A stretch of 37,936 bases of DNA from an uncultured Shewanella sp. (lineage in GTDB: Bacteria; Pseudomonadota; Gammaproteobacteria; Enterobacterales; Shewanellaceae), in contig NZ_CANLKR010000045.1 in assembly GCF_947491715.1 (NCBI RefSeq), forward strand, positions 1 through 37,936, given 5' to 3'. Below are positions 1-9,054 of this stretch, piece by piece. The notes under the pieces are model-generated. The model saw only the letters and a list, made by a program, of their open reading frames with translations, was not told the DNA's origin and did not search any database. A program made the position numbers and the translations under genes. Within the stretch, counting starts at the first letter, position 1. Every line of letters begins with the position of its first letter.

Positions 1-5
1 AACAC

Positions 6-1325
6 CTAACGAACCACATCAGCAAGTAGCGAAATGGTGTCTTCAAAAGGACTGTGCTCATCGACATCTTGCTGTAAAAAGGCTCTGACATCATTGATTT
101 TTCTTACTGCTTCATCAGTATCAGCATCATTACCCTCTTGGTATTCTCCCACTCGAAGTAACAATTGCACTTCTTCGTACAAAGACAAATATTGCCGCAT
201 TTTAGCCGCTTGTATCCGTTGAGATTTTGGCACAATTTGATCCATCACACGACTCACACTGGCATTAATATCAATAGCAGGATAATGCCCCGCCCCAGCC
301 AGCTTGCGAGATAACACAACATGGCCATCTAAAATAGAACGCACTTCGTCTGCCACAGGCTCATTAATGTTATCTCCCTCTACCAAGACAGTATAAATAC
401 CTGTGATGTTACCTTTTTTTGCAGGGCCTGCTCTTTCTAATAAACGCGATAAATTTACAAACACACTGGGTGGAAAACCACTGGCAACCGCAGGCTCACC
501 CGCAGCAAGACCGATTTCACGTCCAGCACGTGCAAACCGCGTTAGTGAATCTACCATCAACAAGACATTTTTACCTTGATCTCTAAAATACTCCGCTATA
601 GTGGTCGCCGTCAGTGACGCTTTCATACGCTCTAATGGCGGTCTATCGGACGTAGCTACCACCATCACAGTGCGCTTGCGAGTTTCTGTCGGTAAGTTAT
701 ACTCCATAAACTCACGCACTTCCCGTCCCCGCTCACCCACTAACGCCAATACCACCACATCCGCTTCACAATGAGAAGCTATCATGCCTAGCAAAGTACT
801 TTTCCCGCCACCAGCAGCGGCAAATATACCTAAACGTTGACCTTTGCCGCAAGTCAGCGCGCTGTCTAATGCTCGAATCCCCATAGGTAGCACTTCTGAA
901 ATCAATTGCCGGCTAAGGGGATCCGGTGCTTCACTGTGATTTTCTCGAAATTCAGAGCTGGGTGTCCCTTGCCCATCAATAGGCTTACCCAGCCCATCTA
1001 AAATACGGCCTAAAAGCCAACTGCCCACCCCCACCCGATGACCATGACCTAATAACTCAATATCTTCCCCTGTGCGCAGTTTTTCGGTACTGTCAAAAGG
1101 CGATAGCATGGCCTCATCTCCCATTAAGGCGACCACCTCAGCACTTAAACGATTGCCTATCACACATAACTCTCCTTGATGAGCCCCAGGTAAAGAAGCA
1201 CGAATAAGTGTCGGACCAATTTCTTTCACTTTGCCAAAATAACGTACGGCAGGTACCACGGGCACATCATCAAATAAGTCATTGTTAAGTGCATTAACCA
1301 GCATCTCTTTCTCAGGCAATTGCAT
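6..1325 (-). CDS. sctN: T3SS export ATPase SctN (SsaN/EscN type)
   Basis: Cytoplasmic hexameric ATPase at the base of the injectisome; it detaches chaperones and unfolds substrates for export. Numbered from the ATG at 1325, the Walker A loop (AAAGGGKSTLL) is near residues 169-179, the family signature GERGREVREF near 197-206 and the Walker B strand (LLMVDSLTR) near 255-263. The whole protein aligns by eye with Salmonella SsaN, including the C-terminal VGEYQEGNDADTDEAV stretch. The reading frame opens further upstream (TTG at 1358, ATGs at 1352 and 1334), but only the ATG at 1325 has a GGGGG Shine-Dalgarno at usable spacing (9 nt). This gives 439 residues, near the 433 of SsaN, and a 14-bp overlap with sctV. 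The stop lies at the window edge, so downstream sct genes are not visible. A flagellar FliI is excluded by the needle and gatekeeper neighbours. Confidence 0.95.
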   Translation of the reverse strand: MQLPEKEMLVNALNNDLFDDVPVVPAVRYFGKVKEIGPTLIRASLPGAHQGELCVIGNRLSAEVVALMGDEAMLSPFDSTEKLRTGEDIELLGHGHRVGVGSWLLGRILDGLGKPIDGQGTPSSEFRENHSEAPDPLSRQLISEVLPMGIRALDSALTCGKGQRLGIFAAAGGGKSTLLGMIASHCEADVVVLALVGERGREVREFMEYNLPTETRKRTVMVVATSDRPPLERMKASLTATTIAEYFRDQGKNVLLMVDSLTRFARAGREIGLAAGEPAVASGFPPSVFVNLSRLLERAGPAKKGNITGIYTVLVEGDNINEPVADEVRSILDGHVVLSRKLAGAGHYPAIDINASVSRVMDQIVPKSQRIQAAKMRQYLSLYEEVQLLLRVGEYQEGNDADTDEAVRKINDVRAFLQQDVDEHSPFEDTISLLADVVR

Positions 1326-3366
1326 CAAATTCATCCCCCACAAAATCCACATGGGCAATTACTTTAATTTCAGCATCATCACCTAACTCTTGAAAAGATA
1401 AGACATGATAAGTAAACAAGTCTCTCTCGACGATTTTTCGTAAATAACGACGCACATCTAAAGACGTTAATAAAACAGATTGCACATTGTCATTCAGCTT
1501 AGCTTTAATGGTATTTAAAATATGCTGCGTTTGATTACCATCAAGGGCCGAATAACTTCCCGCAGTCGATTGCCTGATCCCTTCTCGGATCATATTTTCA
1601 ATCCCCTCGCCAATCATCACCACGGAAATCCAGCCTTGAGGCCCCGTAAAGCGTCGACGAATGTGTCGGCGTAGTGAAATACGCACATATTCAGTTAACA
1701 TCACAATGTCTTTCTCTTTGGGTACCCAAGTTACTAAGGTTTCAAAAATAGTGCGTAAGTCTCGAATCGAAATGCCTTCTTCTACTAAGCGCTGTAAACA
1801 TTCAGCGATTTTGCTCACCGATAACAGGCGTTGCAACTCTTTCACTAACTCACCATAACGCTCTTCCATTGCATCCATCAAATAGCGTGTTTCTTGTACA
1901 CCGATTAATTCATTCGCATAGCGTTCAACCACTTTCCCCACTAAAAAGCTTGGGATCTGTGCACCTTGACATAGCCTCATTTGCCCAGCCTGAGCTTGCT
2001 CGATACTGTTCCCTTGCAGCCAATGTAATGTTTCACCACTGAAAGACAATATTTCTTGCCTCGCAGGTAATTGAGGTACCGTCTCATTAAGTAGCACTTC
2101 TTCAGGATTTAAAGCCAATTGCAATACAGGCTCTTGGTAAAGTAACACTTGGCACTCATCGGCTTGTCCTCCCTTAATTCGCTGAAATTGAATATCAGGC
2201 AAAGGTAAACCCAGTCGCTCAAACAGCTGCCAACGTAATCGCTGTAAAGCCTCTTTAACACCTTGACTATCAACATTTTCGCCCAAAGTAAGCATCAAAG
2301 GCACGGCACTTGGGGTCATGTTATCCATGCTCACTTCCCCATCGGCATTGACTTCAGCTCCACTGCTCATAGCGTCACCTGAATCACTGGTTTGCTTTTG
2401 TTTTTTATGAGCATACCAACCACCAAAACCAATAAAACCACTAATGGTGCCAAACACTAAAAAAGGAAAACCAGGCACTAAGGCAAAAACAAACATCACA
2501 CCACTGGCCAGCATTAACGATGCTGGCTGCTTACCCATTTGATTAACAAGATCGGACGCGAGGTTTTGTCTTTGCTCGCCCGGTACCCTTGTGACAATTA
2601 ATCCCGCCGTGATAGAAATCAGTAACGCCGGAATTTGTGCAATAAGTCCATCACCCACTGATAATACTGCGTATAGGTTAAGTGCAGCCCCCGCAGACAT
2701 ATCTTGCTGCATGACGCCAATCGCAATACCACCGATAATGTTTGTTAAAATAACAATCACGCCCGCAATGGCATCGCCCTTAACAAATTTCATCGCGCCA
2801 TCCATAGCGCCGTAAAGCTGACTTTCTTTTTGCACCAATCCACGTTGCCGTTTCGCCTCCTTGGCATCAATGACCCCTGCGCGCATATCGCCATCAATAC
2901 TCATCTGTTTACCCGGCATGCCATCAAGGGAAAAACGTGCACCCACCTCTGCAACCCGCTCAGAACCTTTGGTGATCACAATAAACTGGACAATGGTAAT
3001 AATGGCAAAAATAATGATCCCCACAGCCAGATTGCCGCCCACCACAAAGTTACCAAAAGCATAAACAATATGGCCTGCGTCAGCCTGTAATAGGATCAGT
3101 CGACTCGTACTGATGGTTAATGCGAGCCGAAATAATGTTGTGATTAATAAAAGGGAAGGGAAAACCGAAAATTCAAGGGGATCTTTGATATAAATAGCAA
3201 TCATCAACAGCATAATTGATAAGGCTAAATTAAAGGCAATCAAGACATCAACCAGCAAAGTGGGCAATGGCAAGATCATCATAAAGACAGCAATCATTAA
3301 CATGGCGCCTAATATGATATCCTGACGCCCCGCCGCCAGTTGTAACCAACGCGTCAAGGCTTTCAT
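1312..3366 (-). CDS. sctV: T3SS export gate protein SctV (SsaV/EscV type)
   Basis: Large inner-membrane export-gate component of the FHIPEP family (FlhA/LcrD/InvA). The N-terminal half (about residues 18-320) has seven to eight hydrophobic helices, with the highly conserved cytoplasmic loop around residues 149-180 (MPGKQMSIDGDMRAGVID). The C-terminal half (about 360-684) is the soluble domain that forms the nonameric ring above the ATPase and receives chaperones and gatekeeper. Its 684 residues match SsaV (681). The ATG overlaps the ssaM stop as ATGA, so the two are translationally coupled, and the 3' end overlaps sctN. Confidence 0.96.
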   Translation of the reverse strand: MKALTRWLQLAAGRQDIILGAMLMIAVFMMILPLPTLLVDVLIAFNLALSIMLLMIAIYIKDPLEFSVFPSLLLITTLFRLALTISTSRLILLQADAGHIVYAFGNFVVGGNLAVGIIIFAIITIVQFIVITKGSERVAEVGARFSLDGMPGKQMSIDGDMRAGVIDAKEAKRQRGLVQKESQLYGAMDGAMKFVKGDAIAGVIVILTNIIGGIAIGVMQQDMSAGAALNLYAVLSVGDGLIAQIPALLISITAGLIVTRVPGEQRQNLASDLVNQMGKQPASLMLASGVMFVFALVPGFPFLVFGTISGFIGFGGWYAHKKQKQTSDSGDAMSSGAEVNADGEVSMDNMTPSAVPLMLTLGENVDSQGVKEALQRLRWQLFERLGLPLPDIQFQRIKGGQADECQVLLYQEPVLQLALNPEEVLLNETVPQLPARQEILSFSGETLHWLQGNSIEQAQAGQMRLCQGAQIPSFLVGKVVERYANELIGVQETRYLMDAMEERYGELVKELQRLLSVSKIAECLQRLVEEGISIRDLRTIFETLVTWVPKEKDIVMLTEYVRISLRRHIRRRFTGPQGWISVVMIGEGIENMIREGIRQSTAGSYSALDGNQTQHILNTIKAKLNDNVQSVLLTSLDVRRYLRKIVERDLFTYHVLSFQELGDDAEIKVIAHVDFVGDEFDAIA

Positions 3367-3725
3367 AGCAAGCCACCTTTAAGCACATTAGATAAAAATT
3401 TACGTTGTGCTTTACAGATCCGATACCAGTTCATCCCTTCACTATCACTGGGCATTAAGCAGCTAATCATTAAGCTATTTTTGATAATATAAAGACGTTG
3501 GGGTAAGCCTAAAAACACTTCGGGATGACAGCGAGAAAGTAAAGGTACAATATCGGTAGTTTTATGCTCGAGTAGCCAAGAAGTCATTAACAAACGGCCT
3601 TCTTCAAGCTCTAGCAAAATGCCAAAAGGTGGAAAGTGGCACTCGATTTTCTCACCTAACTCTGCAGGCTTCTCACCCATTAATTGAAAAAACTGCTCTA
3701 AATTGCGCTTTATTTTCAAATCCAT
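3363..3725 (-). CDS. ssaM: SsaM-like T3SS secretion-hierarchy protein
   Basis: Small cytoplasmic protein of 120 residues. It aligns by eye with Salmonella SsaM (122 residues), most clearly in the C-terminal half, where a PQRLYIIKNSLMISC stretch and a following W-Y-RICKAQRKFL segment mirror SsaM. In SPI-2, SsaM works with the gatekeeper SsaL so that translocators leave before effectors; that role is transferred here from the family. The position directly upstream of sctV, overlapping by ATGA, is the SPI-2 arrangement. Its start is preceded by a strong GGGGAGAAAG ribosome site. It appears to be the first gene of a second operon, because a terminator-like hairpin (3851-3876) and a palindrome (3782-3797) separate it from the giant-protein gene. 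Confidence 0.8.
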   Translation of the reverse strand: MDLKIKRNLEQFFQLMGEKPAELGEKIECHFPPFGILLELEEGRLLMTSWLLEHKTTDIVPLLSRCHPEVFLGLPQRLYIIKNSLMISCLMPSDSEGMNWYRICKAQRKFLSNVLKGGLL

Positions 3726-3781
3726 GACTTTCTCCCCAATATTGACAGAGAGATCATGTAGGAAACGTAAAAAATGAACTA

Positions 3782-3797
3782 TCAGGTAAAGACCTGA
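3782..3797. promoter_or_regulatory. Palindrome TCAGGT-N4-ACCTGA upstream of ssaM-sctV-sctN
   Basis: Perfect 6-bp arms with a 4-bp spacer, 57-72 nt upstream of the ssaM start codon. The same arms and spacer length occur 60-75 nt upstream of the AraC gene (13800-13815); I saw no third complete copy. It is probably an operator for a dimeric regulator, or a short leader hairpin. The binding protein is unknown. Confidence 0.5.
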
Positions 3798-3850
3798 CTC
3801 AATAAAATTAAATCAGCATGAATAAAAAGGCGCAAAAGGCGCAATAGAAG

Positions 3851-3876
3851 AAAGTGACCTTCCTTAGTCACTTTTT
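3851..3876 (-). terminator. Hairpin terminator after the giant secreted-protein gene
   Basis: Stem AAAGTGAC / GTCACTTT (8 bp) with an 8-nt loop, 65-90 nt past the stop of the 1325-residue gene. Read on the minus strand the tail is CTTCTTCT-like; read on the plus strand it is a cleaner T5 run, so it may act in both directions. It separates the chaperone/giant-protein unit from the ssaM-sctV-sctN unit. Confidence 0.55.
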
Positions 3877-3940
3877 CTGTATCAATATCCCTTTAATCTA
3901 AAATGGATAAAAATTTATACTTCTAGGCGAATAGTCGTAA

Positions 3941-6900
3941 CTATGCAACCTGATATTTTTCAAGCATATTGTCCATGCCATGAATACTTTTCAAAATTTC
4001 TGCAGTGTCTGTGTTAGGATCCATACCGTTTAACACGCCTTGCTTATAAGCTTGATTAACTAAGCTTTCATCTGCAAGTTTCTTCTTCTTTTGCTCTTGG
4101 GCAATACGCTCGTCAATTTTCGCTTGTAACAAAGCTTGAAATTTCTCAACTTGATTAGATTCAGTCTCTTTAGCTAAAAGAGCCACATTCTCTTCTTTGA
4201 ATTGCACAATATTAAATCCTAATATTATCTGCTCATTCTCACTCAAATGGAGGTTCTTTGTCGCTTCATTAATTCGCTGAAGTGTCATTTCTTCTTTAAC
4301 TTTCCTCGCTGTAGCCTTTAAGTCAAATCCATAACCACCAAGAAAATCGACCGTTGCAGCATACTTCATCAAAATACCACTAACAAAGGGTCCACTCATC
4401 GCGGCCGCTAATCCTGCAATACCTGCAATCGCAAGCGGCAACCCGCCTGTTCCCAGAGTCAATAACACCGAGCTAGCCGCCACAGCTCCCGAAATCCCAC
4501 CAGTGACAATCGACGTGCCAACAGCTAATACTTTGGCTTGCATTGTTGAAAAAGACCACCAGTTTTTAGCATCGGTGACCAGCCTTTCAACCATGCCTTT
4601 AGTGCCAACCTCTTGAATATCCTTAATACGTGTTCCTACTTGTACCATGATTTCACGGGAAGCCACATATGCTTTCATCGCATCCATACGTTGTGTCATC
4701 GTGCCTTGAGTTTTAACTGCCGTCATAATACCGCTGATCATAACTTCCCTTTCACGGTTACTCGACACTTTTCTGGCTAATTCTACTTCCGCTTTAGTTT
4801 GTAAAATGCCTGCTAAACCACCTAAAGCCATTTTACTCATGCCTGTAGCCGCAATACCTGTTGCACTAGTGATCCCGCCAATGACACTTGAGAAGATATT
4901 TCCTCCCACAAGGCCTTGAGCTGCATTTGCCACATAAGGTGCTGCACTGGCAAGATAAAGTATTGCAATCATCTCAGGCGTCATTGATAATTGTTCTACA
5001 GACGGTAAAATCTTTCTTTCACCCACCAGTAAGTCTTTCACCTGATTTTCAATAGAGGCTTTAGACCAAACATTATTCGCCATATCTTCTAGTTGCTTGC
5101 CAAAGCTCCCTCCACCTGACGCAATAATCGAATAAGCATGGGATAAACTGCCCCCTAACGCCACCGCTTCACTCGGATGTTTTTGTGCCCAATGATATAA
5201 ATCTTGTAGGCTTTGAGTAATAGCAGGAGTGGGTGCTGGATCGCCCGGTAAAGATGCTTTACCGCTTGACGTCATTGTGGCACCCAATTTGTATAAAGCT
5301 TGATTAATACTGGTCATGCCATTTTTAGCCAATTGACGCTCAAGCACTAACTGCTCAAAACTTGGTCGATAATCTTGCCCCCAATCACCCAGAACATTTT
5401 GAGTCGTCCAGCTTTTCCAGGCGTCGAGACTTAACATACCACCGCCATCTGGAAAGCCGCCATTTTGCATAACCTGAATATAGCTCTCTTTAAGCTTTAG
5501 CAAGTTTGCTGCATAAACAGCGTCCATCGCTTTCACTTGCACTTTCAAGCTTTCAATGGCATAAGTCTTCTTCACTAAATCTTTAAGTTCTGCTTCCCCT
5601 AACTTAGGAGATAATTGATTAAAAGCTTGAAGCGTACGATTGATACGTTGCGCTTTCTTTATTTCATATTGATCATATTCTCTTTTTAACTCGTCATAGT
5701 TTTCTACGCCAAGCTTTGGCTCTGCGACAGGAGGGTTTTTCTTTTCAAATGCAGCATAATCTTGAGCACTTTTCTCAACCACTGCTTTAAGGCTGTTTTC
5801 TATCCCATCAGGATAAGTGTGCTTATGCTGTTCAAATAATTCCGCACGCTCTTTTTCAAGTGCCACTAAACTGGGCGAAATGACTAATAAGGCTTCATTA
5901 TTAGCCCTCAAAAGCGGCAGCTGCTTAAGGTACATCTGCAGATTAATTTTTGCCTTAGCACTTTTGATTTCTTGACCGAGTTCTTTTAATTGCGCCTCTA
6001 GCGGGACTAAACGATCGAGATTCTGGCTACCAACGGCTCTGACATCTGTCGTTAATTTAATTTCTGTCACCACTGATGCAAACAATTGTGTTTGTGCAAG
6101 TTCACTGGTCACTTCTTGTAATTGCTTTTCAAATAATGCCGTCAGTTGTGGTTTGTTTTCTGTTCGTAATGCCAAGAGTAAAGCATTAAGTGCCTTTTTC
6201 TGAGCAGATAAAGCTTCCACTTTATCTTGGATCATCATATGGTATTGATCAGGCGCTTTCTTTAAAAGGCCATACAAACCTTCCCGATGAGCAAGTATAT
6301 TGTCAAACATTTCGCCATAGGTTTGCTCAAAATTATCGGGTGATGTGCGTGCAAAGTTATCAAGCAAGTCATTCGCTCTAGATAACTCATCGGCAGGATT
6401 TGCATGTTCCCAATTTATTTCTAAGTGCTCTTTAAATTTAACAAGTTCATCTTGAAGCTTATCATTTTCAGTAATATCATCGACACGAAAATCAGCCAGT
6501 CCATCTCCTTCCTGTAAAAAATCGACTGTCCTTTCACGTAAGTGATCATCTTCTACACCATCTTCGACTTTTTGAATTTGAGACAAAGTTGCCTTGAGTA
6601 CATCACGGCTATCTATCACACGATCCTCTTGACCTTGAAGCAATAGATCACGTTCAAGGTTTTGTTGCTTCACTTTCTCCTTCGTTGCAATCAGCACTTC
6701 TTCAATAAACCCAGTCACTTTCTCTTTCGCAGCCTGATCAATTAATGCCATAGGAAGTTTTGCCAAACTGCCAACTAGCTCTTCGGATTGATCAACTAAT
6801 TCCGCTTTTAAAAAGTGCGATAGCATTTTACCTAATACGGCTAAGTCAGGTTGGTAATCCTGTGAAGCCATAACAGTCACTAAACGATCTTTAACATCTT

Positions 6901-7918
6901 GTTTCCGGCCAATATTAGCCATAGAATCAAAAATGTCACAATAAAACACCAATGCCTCCAAAGAAGTCACCGAAGCTTTTAAATCATCAGGCAGCTTTTT
7001 TTCAAATGCACTGAGTTGCTCTCTGAAGTCACTTATCACATCATGTTCAAGATCGTTTTGGTATTCTTTAACGGCTGAATCTAAATCTTGAAGCACTTCT
7101 TTTTGTGTTTGACATTCTTCGAGTAAAGCTGTGATTGAATCTGGTACCTTACCTGAAGAAAAATGTTTCGTTATTTCGTCAGTTACCGCCTCTCTTGCCG
7201 CTTCAAGTTCTTCCACTGCTTTTTTCAACGCATTGGCATTAACTTGATGTTCAGTATCAAGTACATTTCTCTCACCACTATTAAACCTAGCCAGCAGAGA
7301 CTCTGTTAACTTGCTTAACGCTATTTGTTTTTGATTATATTGCTCGACTTTTTTCTGCACATCGAGAACACTTTGTGGTTCATGACCAACATTAACTCCA
7401 GGTATTATATTTAAACCGTACGAACCATAATGTAGTAGCGAGTTAACCGTCGTCGGTTTAGTCAAAGCTGTTGGTAAGTCAGTCTCGACTAAATCTTCTA
7501 TCGCAGCTTGAAAATGCTCATTTGCTTCTCTCAGCGCGATGGCCGCTTTATTTTTAATGGGATCAAGTTCCACCCATGTTTTCATGAAACTTGCGGTATC
7601 TCTTACAGACTTTACCACACCTTCCATCACATTCGACGTTACTGCGACTTGTCGCGCTTTCAGTGATTTGGGTTGTTTTGAGTCCACTTCACTTTCATTA
7701 GAAGCACTAAACGACGTTAAGGCTTTTAAATAAGCCTTAACGTCGTCAGGCTTAAATCCTTTAATCACAGAACCATTACTGGCAAATTGACGAATATCTT
7801 GTACTAAACTCACTGAGCGGCCTTTAAAGGATCCACCGTTGATACAACTTGAATTATGGCTTTCTTCGATTGAGTGCACATTGCTACGACTAACCTGACT
7901 AATACCGTTACCACACAT
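3941..7918 (-). CDS. Giant (1325-residue) predicted T3SS-secreted protein
   Basis: Not recognised as a named family. It starts 9 bp after a CesT-type chaperone gene, whose 3' end carries its ribosome site (AGGAAAAAG), inside a T3SS locus; this is the usual layout of a secreted protein with its own chaperone. The N-terminus is polar and Ser/Asn-rich (about residues 1-35), followed by a beta-prone SFKGRSVSLV stretch (30-39) that could be the chaperone-binding segment. Residues about 100-960 are almost entirely helical and charged (Glu, Lys, Leu, Gln), with coiled-coil character. Two long Gly/Ala/Ile-rich hydrophobic blocks follow, at about 985-1040 and 1127-1190, and then a charged helical tail. 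Coiled coil plus two hydrophobic blocks resembles the translocators IpaB/YopB/SseC, but those are roughly 400-600 residues. It could be an oversized pore-forming translocator or a host-membrane-inserting effector. The role is inferred from context. Confidence 0.72.
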   Translation of the reverse strand: MCGNGISQVSRSNVHSIEESHNSSCINGGSFKGRSVSLVQDIRQFASNGSVIKGFKPDDVKAYLKALTSFSASNESEVDSKQPKSLKARQVAVTSNVMEGVVKSVRDTASFMKTWVELDPIKNKAAIALREANEHFQAAIEDLVETDLPTALTKPTTVNSLLHYGSYGLNIIPGVNVGHEPQSVLDVQKKVEQYNQKQIALSKLTESLLARFNSGERNVLDTEHQVNANALKKAVEELEAAREAVTDEITKHFSSGKVPDSITALLEECQTQKEVLQDLDSAVKEYQNDLEHDVISDFREQLSAFEKKLPDDLKASVTSLEALVFYCDIFDSMANIGRKQDVKDRLVTVMASQDYQPDLAVLGKMLSHFLKAELVDQSEELVGSLAKLPMALIDQAAKEKVTGFIEEVLIATKEKVKQQNLERDLLLQGQEDRVIDSRDVLKATLSQIQKVEDGVEDDHLRERTVDFLQEGDGLADFRVDDITENDKLQDELVKFKEHLEINWEHANPADELSRANDLLDNFARTSPDNFEQTYGEMFDNILAHREGLYGLLKKAPDQYHMMIQDKVEALSAQKKALNALLLALRTENKPQLTALFEKQLQEVTSELAQTQLFASVVTEIKLTTDVRAVGSQNLDRLVPLEAQLKELGQEIKSAKAKINLQMYLKQLPLLRANNEALLVISPSLVALEKERAELFEQHKHTYPDGIENSLKAVVEKSAQDYAAFEKKNPPVAEPKLGVENYDELKREYDQYEIKKAQRINRTLQAFNQLSPKLGEAELKDLVKKTYAIESLKVQVKAMDAVYAANLLKLKESYIQVMQNGGFPDGGGMLSLDAWKSWTTQNVLGDWGQDYRPSFEQLVLERQLAKNGMTSINQALYKLGATMTSSGKASLPGDPAPTPAITQSLQDLYHWAQKHPSEAVALGGSLSHAYSIIASGGGSFGKQLEDMANNVWSKASIENQVKDLLVGERKILPSVEQLSMTPEMIAILYLASAAPYVANAAQGLVGGNIFSSVIGGITSATGIAATGMSKMALGGLAGILQTKAEVELARKVSSNREREVMISGIMTAVKTQGTMTQRMDAMKAYVASREIMVQVGTRIKDIQEVGTKGMVERLVTDAKNWWSFSTMQAKVLAVGTSIVTGGISGAVAASSVLLTLGTGGLPLAIAGIAGLAAAMSGPFVSGILMKYAATVDFLGGYGFDLKATARKVKEEMTLQRINEATKNLHLSENEQIILGFNIVQFKEENVALLAKETESNQVEKFQALLQAKIDERIAQEQKKKKLADESLVNQAYKQGVLNGMDPNTDTAEILKSIHGMDNMLEKYQVA

Positions 7919-7927
7919 ATCTTTTTC

Positions 7928-8359
7928 CTACGCTAATTTAAATTGAACACTGTTTTGCTTCATATCATTATGAAGGCTCTGATTATTCACTTGCTCATGT
8001 AATTGTTCGTATTGGTCTACCACCTCCTCTAAAAAAGTCACTAATGAATCAAAAGAAGCTGGCATAGACAAAGAAGCAATATAAACAAGCGCACGTGAGT
8101 CAGCGTCATAGCAAATGGATCCTAATTGCTTATGCGATAATTCAATATTCATCGCTAAATAGAATTGGTAGAACTCAATAGGTGTATCAACAGTCAATTC
8201 GGCTAACATGCAATGAAACTGCCATTGCTCTTCTTTATGATTAATCGCAACCATAAGCTTTTCATCAAACATTAATAAACATGGTTTATTTTCTTCAAAC
8301 GTTAATGGCAGTCCTAGGTAATGACCTAACTTATCGATTAATAAATTATTCTCACTCAT
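7928..8359 (-). CDS. CesT/SycE-type T3SS chaperone
   Basis: A 143-residue, acidic, cytosolic protein with the layout of the class I (CesT/Tir chaperone) family: an N-terminal helix with LIDKLGHYLGLPL, central strands containing CLLMFDEKLMVAINH and WQFHCMLAEL, then a C-terminal dimer helix (about residues 105-127, SFDSLVTFLEEVVDQYEQLHEQ). Such chaperones bind the first 50-100 residues of a secreted protein and deliver it to the export ATPase. The gene is 9 bp upstream of the 1325-residue gene, which is its likely client. The ATG at 8359 has a GAGG site 8 nt upstream. It follows a ~695-bp AT-rich gap, so it probably has its own promoter. Confidence 0.8.
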   Translation of the reverse strand: MSENNLLIDKLGHYLGLPLTFEENKPCLLMFDEKLMVAINHKEEQWQFHCMLAELTVDTPIEFYQFYLAMNIELSHKQLGSICYDADSRALVYIASLSMPASFDSLVTFLEEVVDQYEQLHEQVNNQSLHNDMKQNSVQFKLA

Positions 8360-8914
8360 AATAACATCCTCAAATATTTTTAAATTGGAAAATAAAAAAT
8401 ATTAATGAGCAAGCTATAGACTACTTAATATTTCTTATTTGTACTTAATAATGAATAATACCAGTAGATGTGACGTAAACACTTAGCAGATAGTATGTAA
8501 GACCTATGTCTAGACGAGTAATTTAATATAAATTTAATTTTTTAAAAAAGTGATAGATTTAAAAAATTGAGTTAAACCGATATATAAGACCAAAAATACA
8601 GACAAAAGAGAGACAAAAAACATATTTATTGTTATAAAAACAAAATACTATCACTTTTCAAATCAATTCCACCATATAAACAAAGTCTTATTTGGAGCCT
8701 AAAAAATATATTTCACAAATAGATACAAATAAAAACTAATTAAAACAACAAACAAACATAAAAGCATACGAAAATTTACATTAAAATCTAATACATTAAT
8801 CAAAAAAACACCCACCAACAAAACAAAAAAATAACAATTAAGAAGCAATTTAAGCAATAAAGAAACAATATTGAATTTTAAAGATATTTAATGTCATATC
8901 AATAAAAATCGTAT

Positions 8915-8968
8915 CTCATTGAGTGAAAATGAGGAATTCCTAATATTAAATAAAAATTCGATTTTTAT
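8915..8968. repeat. Cluster of three short inverted repeats
   Basis: Within 54 bp there are CTCATT-N7-AATGAG (8915-8933), the uninterrupted palindrome AGGAATTCCT (8932-8941) and ATAAAAAT-TCG-ATTTTTAT (8950-8968). All arms are perfect. They lie in the AT-rich spacer 90-140 nt downstream of sctW. They may be RNA hairpins at the end of the sctW transcript or binding sites; the function is unknown. Confidence 0.5.
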
Positions 8969-9000
8969 AGAATAATAAATGACAGGAATGATAAAAATCA

Positions 9001-9043
9001 TATCCTATTAATTATTTATCCAAACAGTACAATTAATAGGATA
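9001..9043 (-). terminator. Perfect 13-bp inverted repeat just past sctW
   Basis: Arms TATCCTATTAATT (9001-9013) and AATTAATAGGATA (9031-9043) are perfectly complementary with a 17-nt loop. The repeat begins 11 nt after the sctW stop codon, and the minus-strand transcript continues with TGATTTTTAT. It is either an AT-rich intrinsic terminator for the sctF-sctW operon or a 3'-end stabilising hairpin. The low GC of the stem makes strong termination uncertain. Confidence 0.5.
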
Positions 9044-9054
9044 TTAAAAATATG

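Larger units (their letters stand above)
8360..9054. other. ~695-bp very AT-rich intergenic spacer inside the T3SS locus
   Basis: No credible reading frame on either strand. By eye the base composition is about 80% A+T, far above the flanking genes, with long A-rich runs on the plus strand. Several inverted repeats cluster at the sctW end (8915-9043). It separates sctW from the chaperone gene, which are adjacent to ssaM in SPI-2. Likely contents are the sctW terminator, the promoter of the chaperone/giant-protein unit and binding sites for an H-NS-type silencer; the last is inference from composition alone. Confidence 0.6.

Noticed and set aside
1..3366. Flagellar export genes (fliI/flhA) instead of T3SS sctN/sctV
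   Set aside because: Neighbours are needle, rod, lipoprotein ring, gatekeeper and ssaM homologues, and both proteins match the SsaN/SsaV type.
8360..9054. AT-rich spacer as a replication origin
   Set aside because: No iterated DnaA-box-like repeats and no replication genes nearby.
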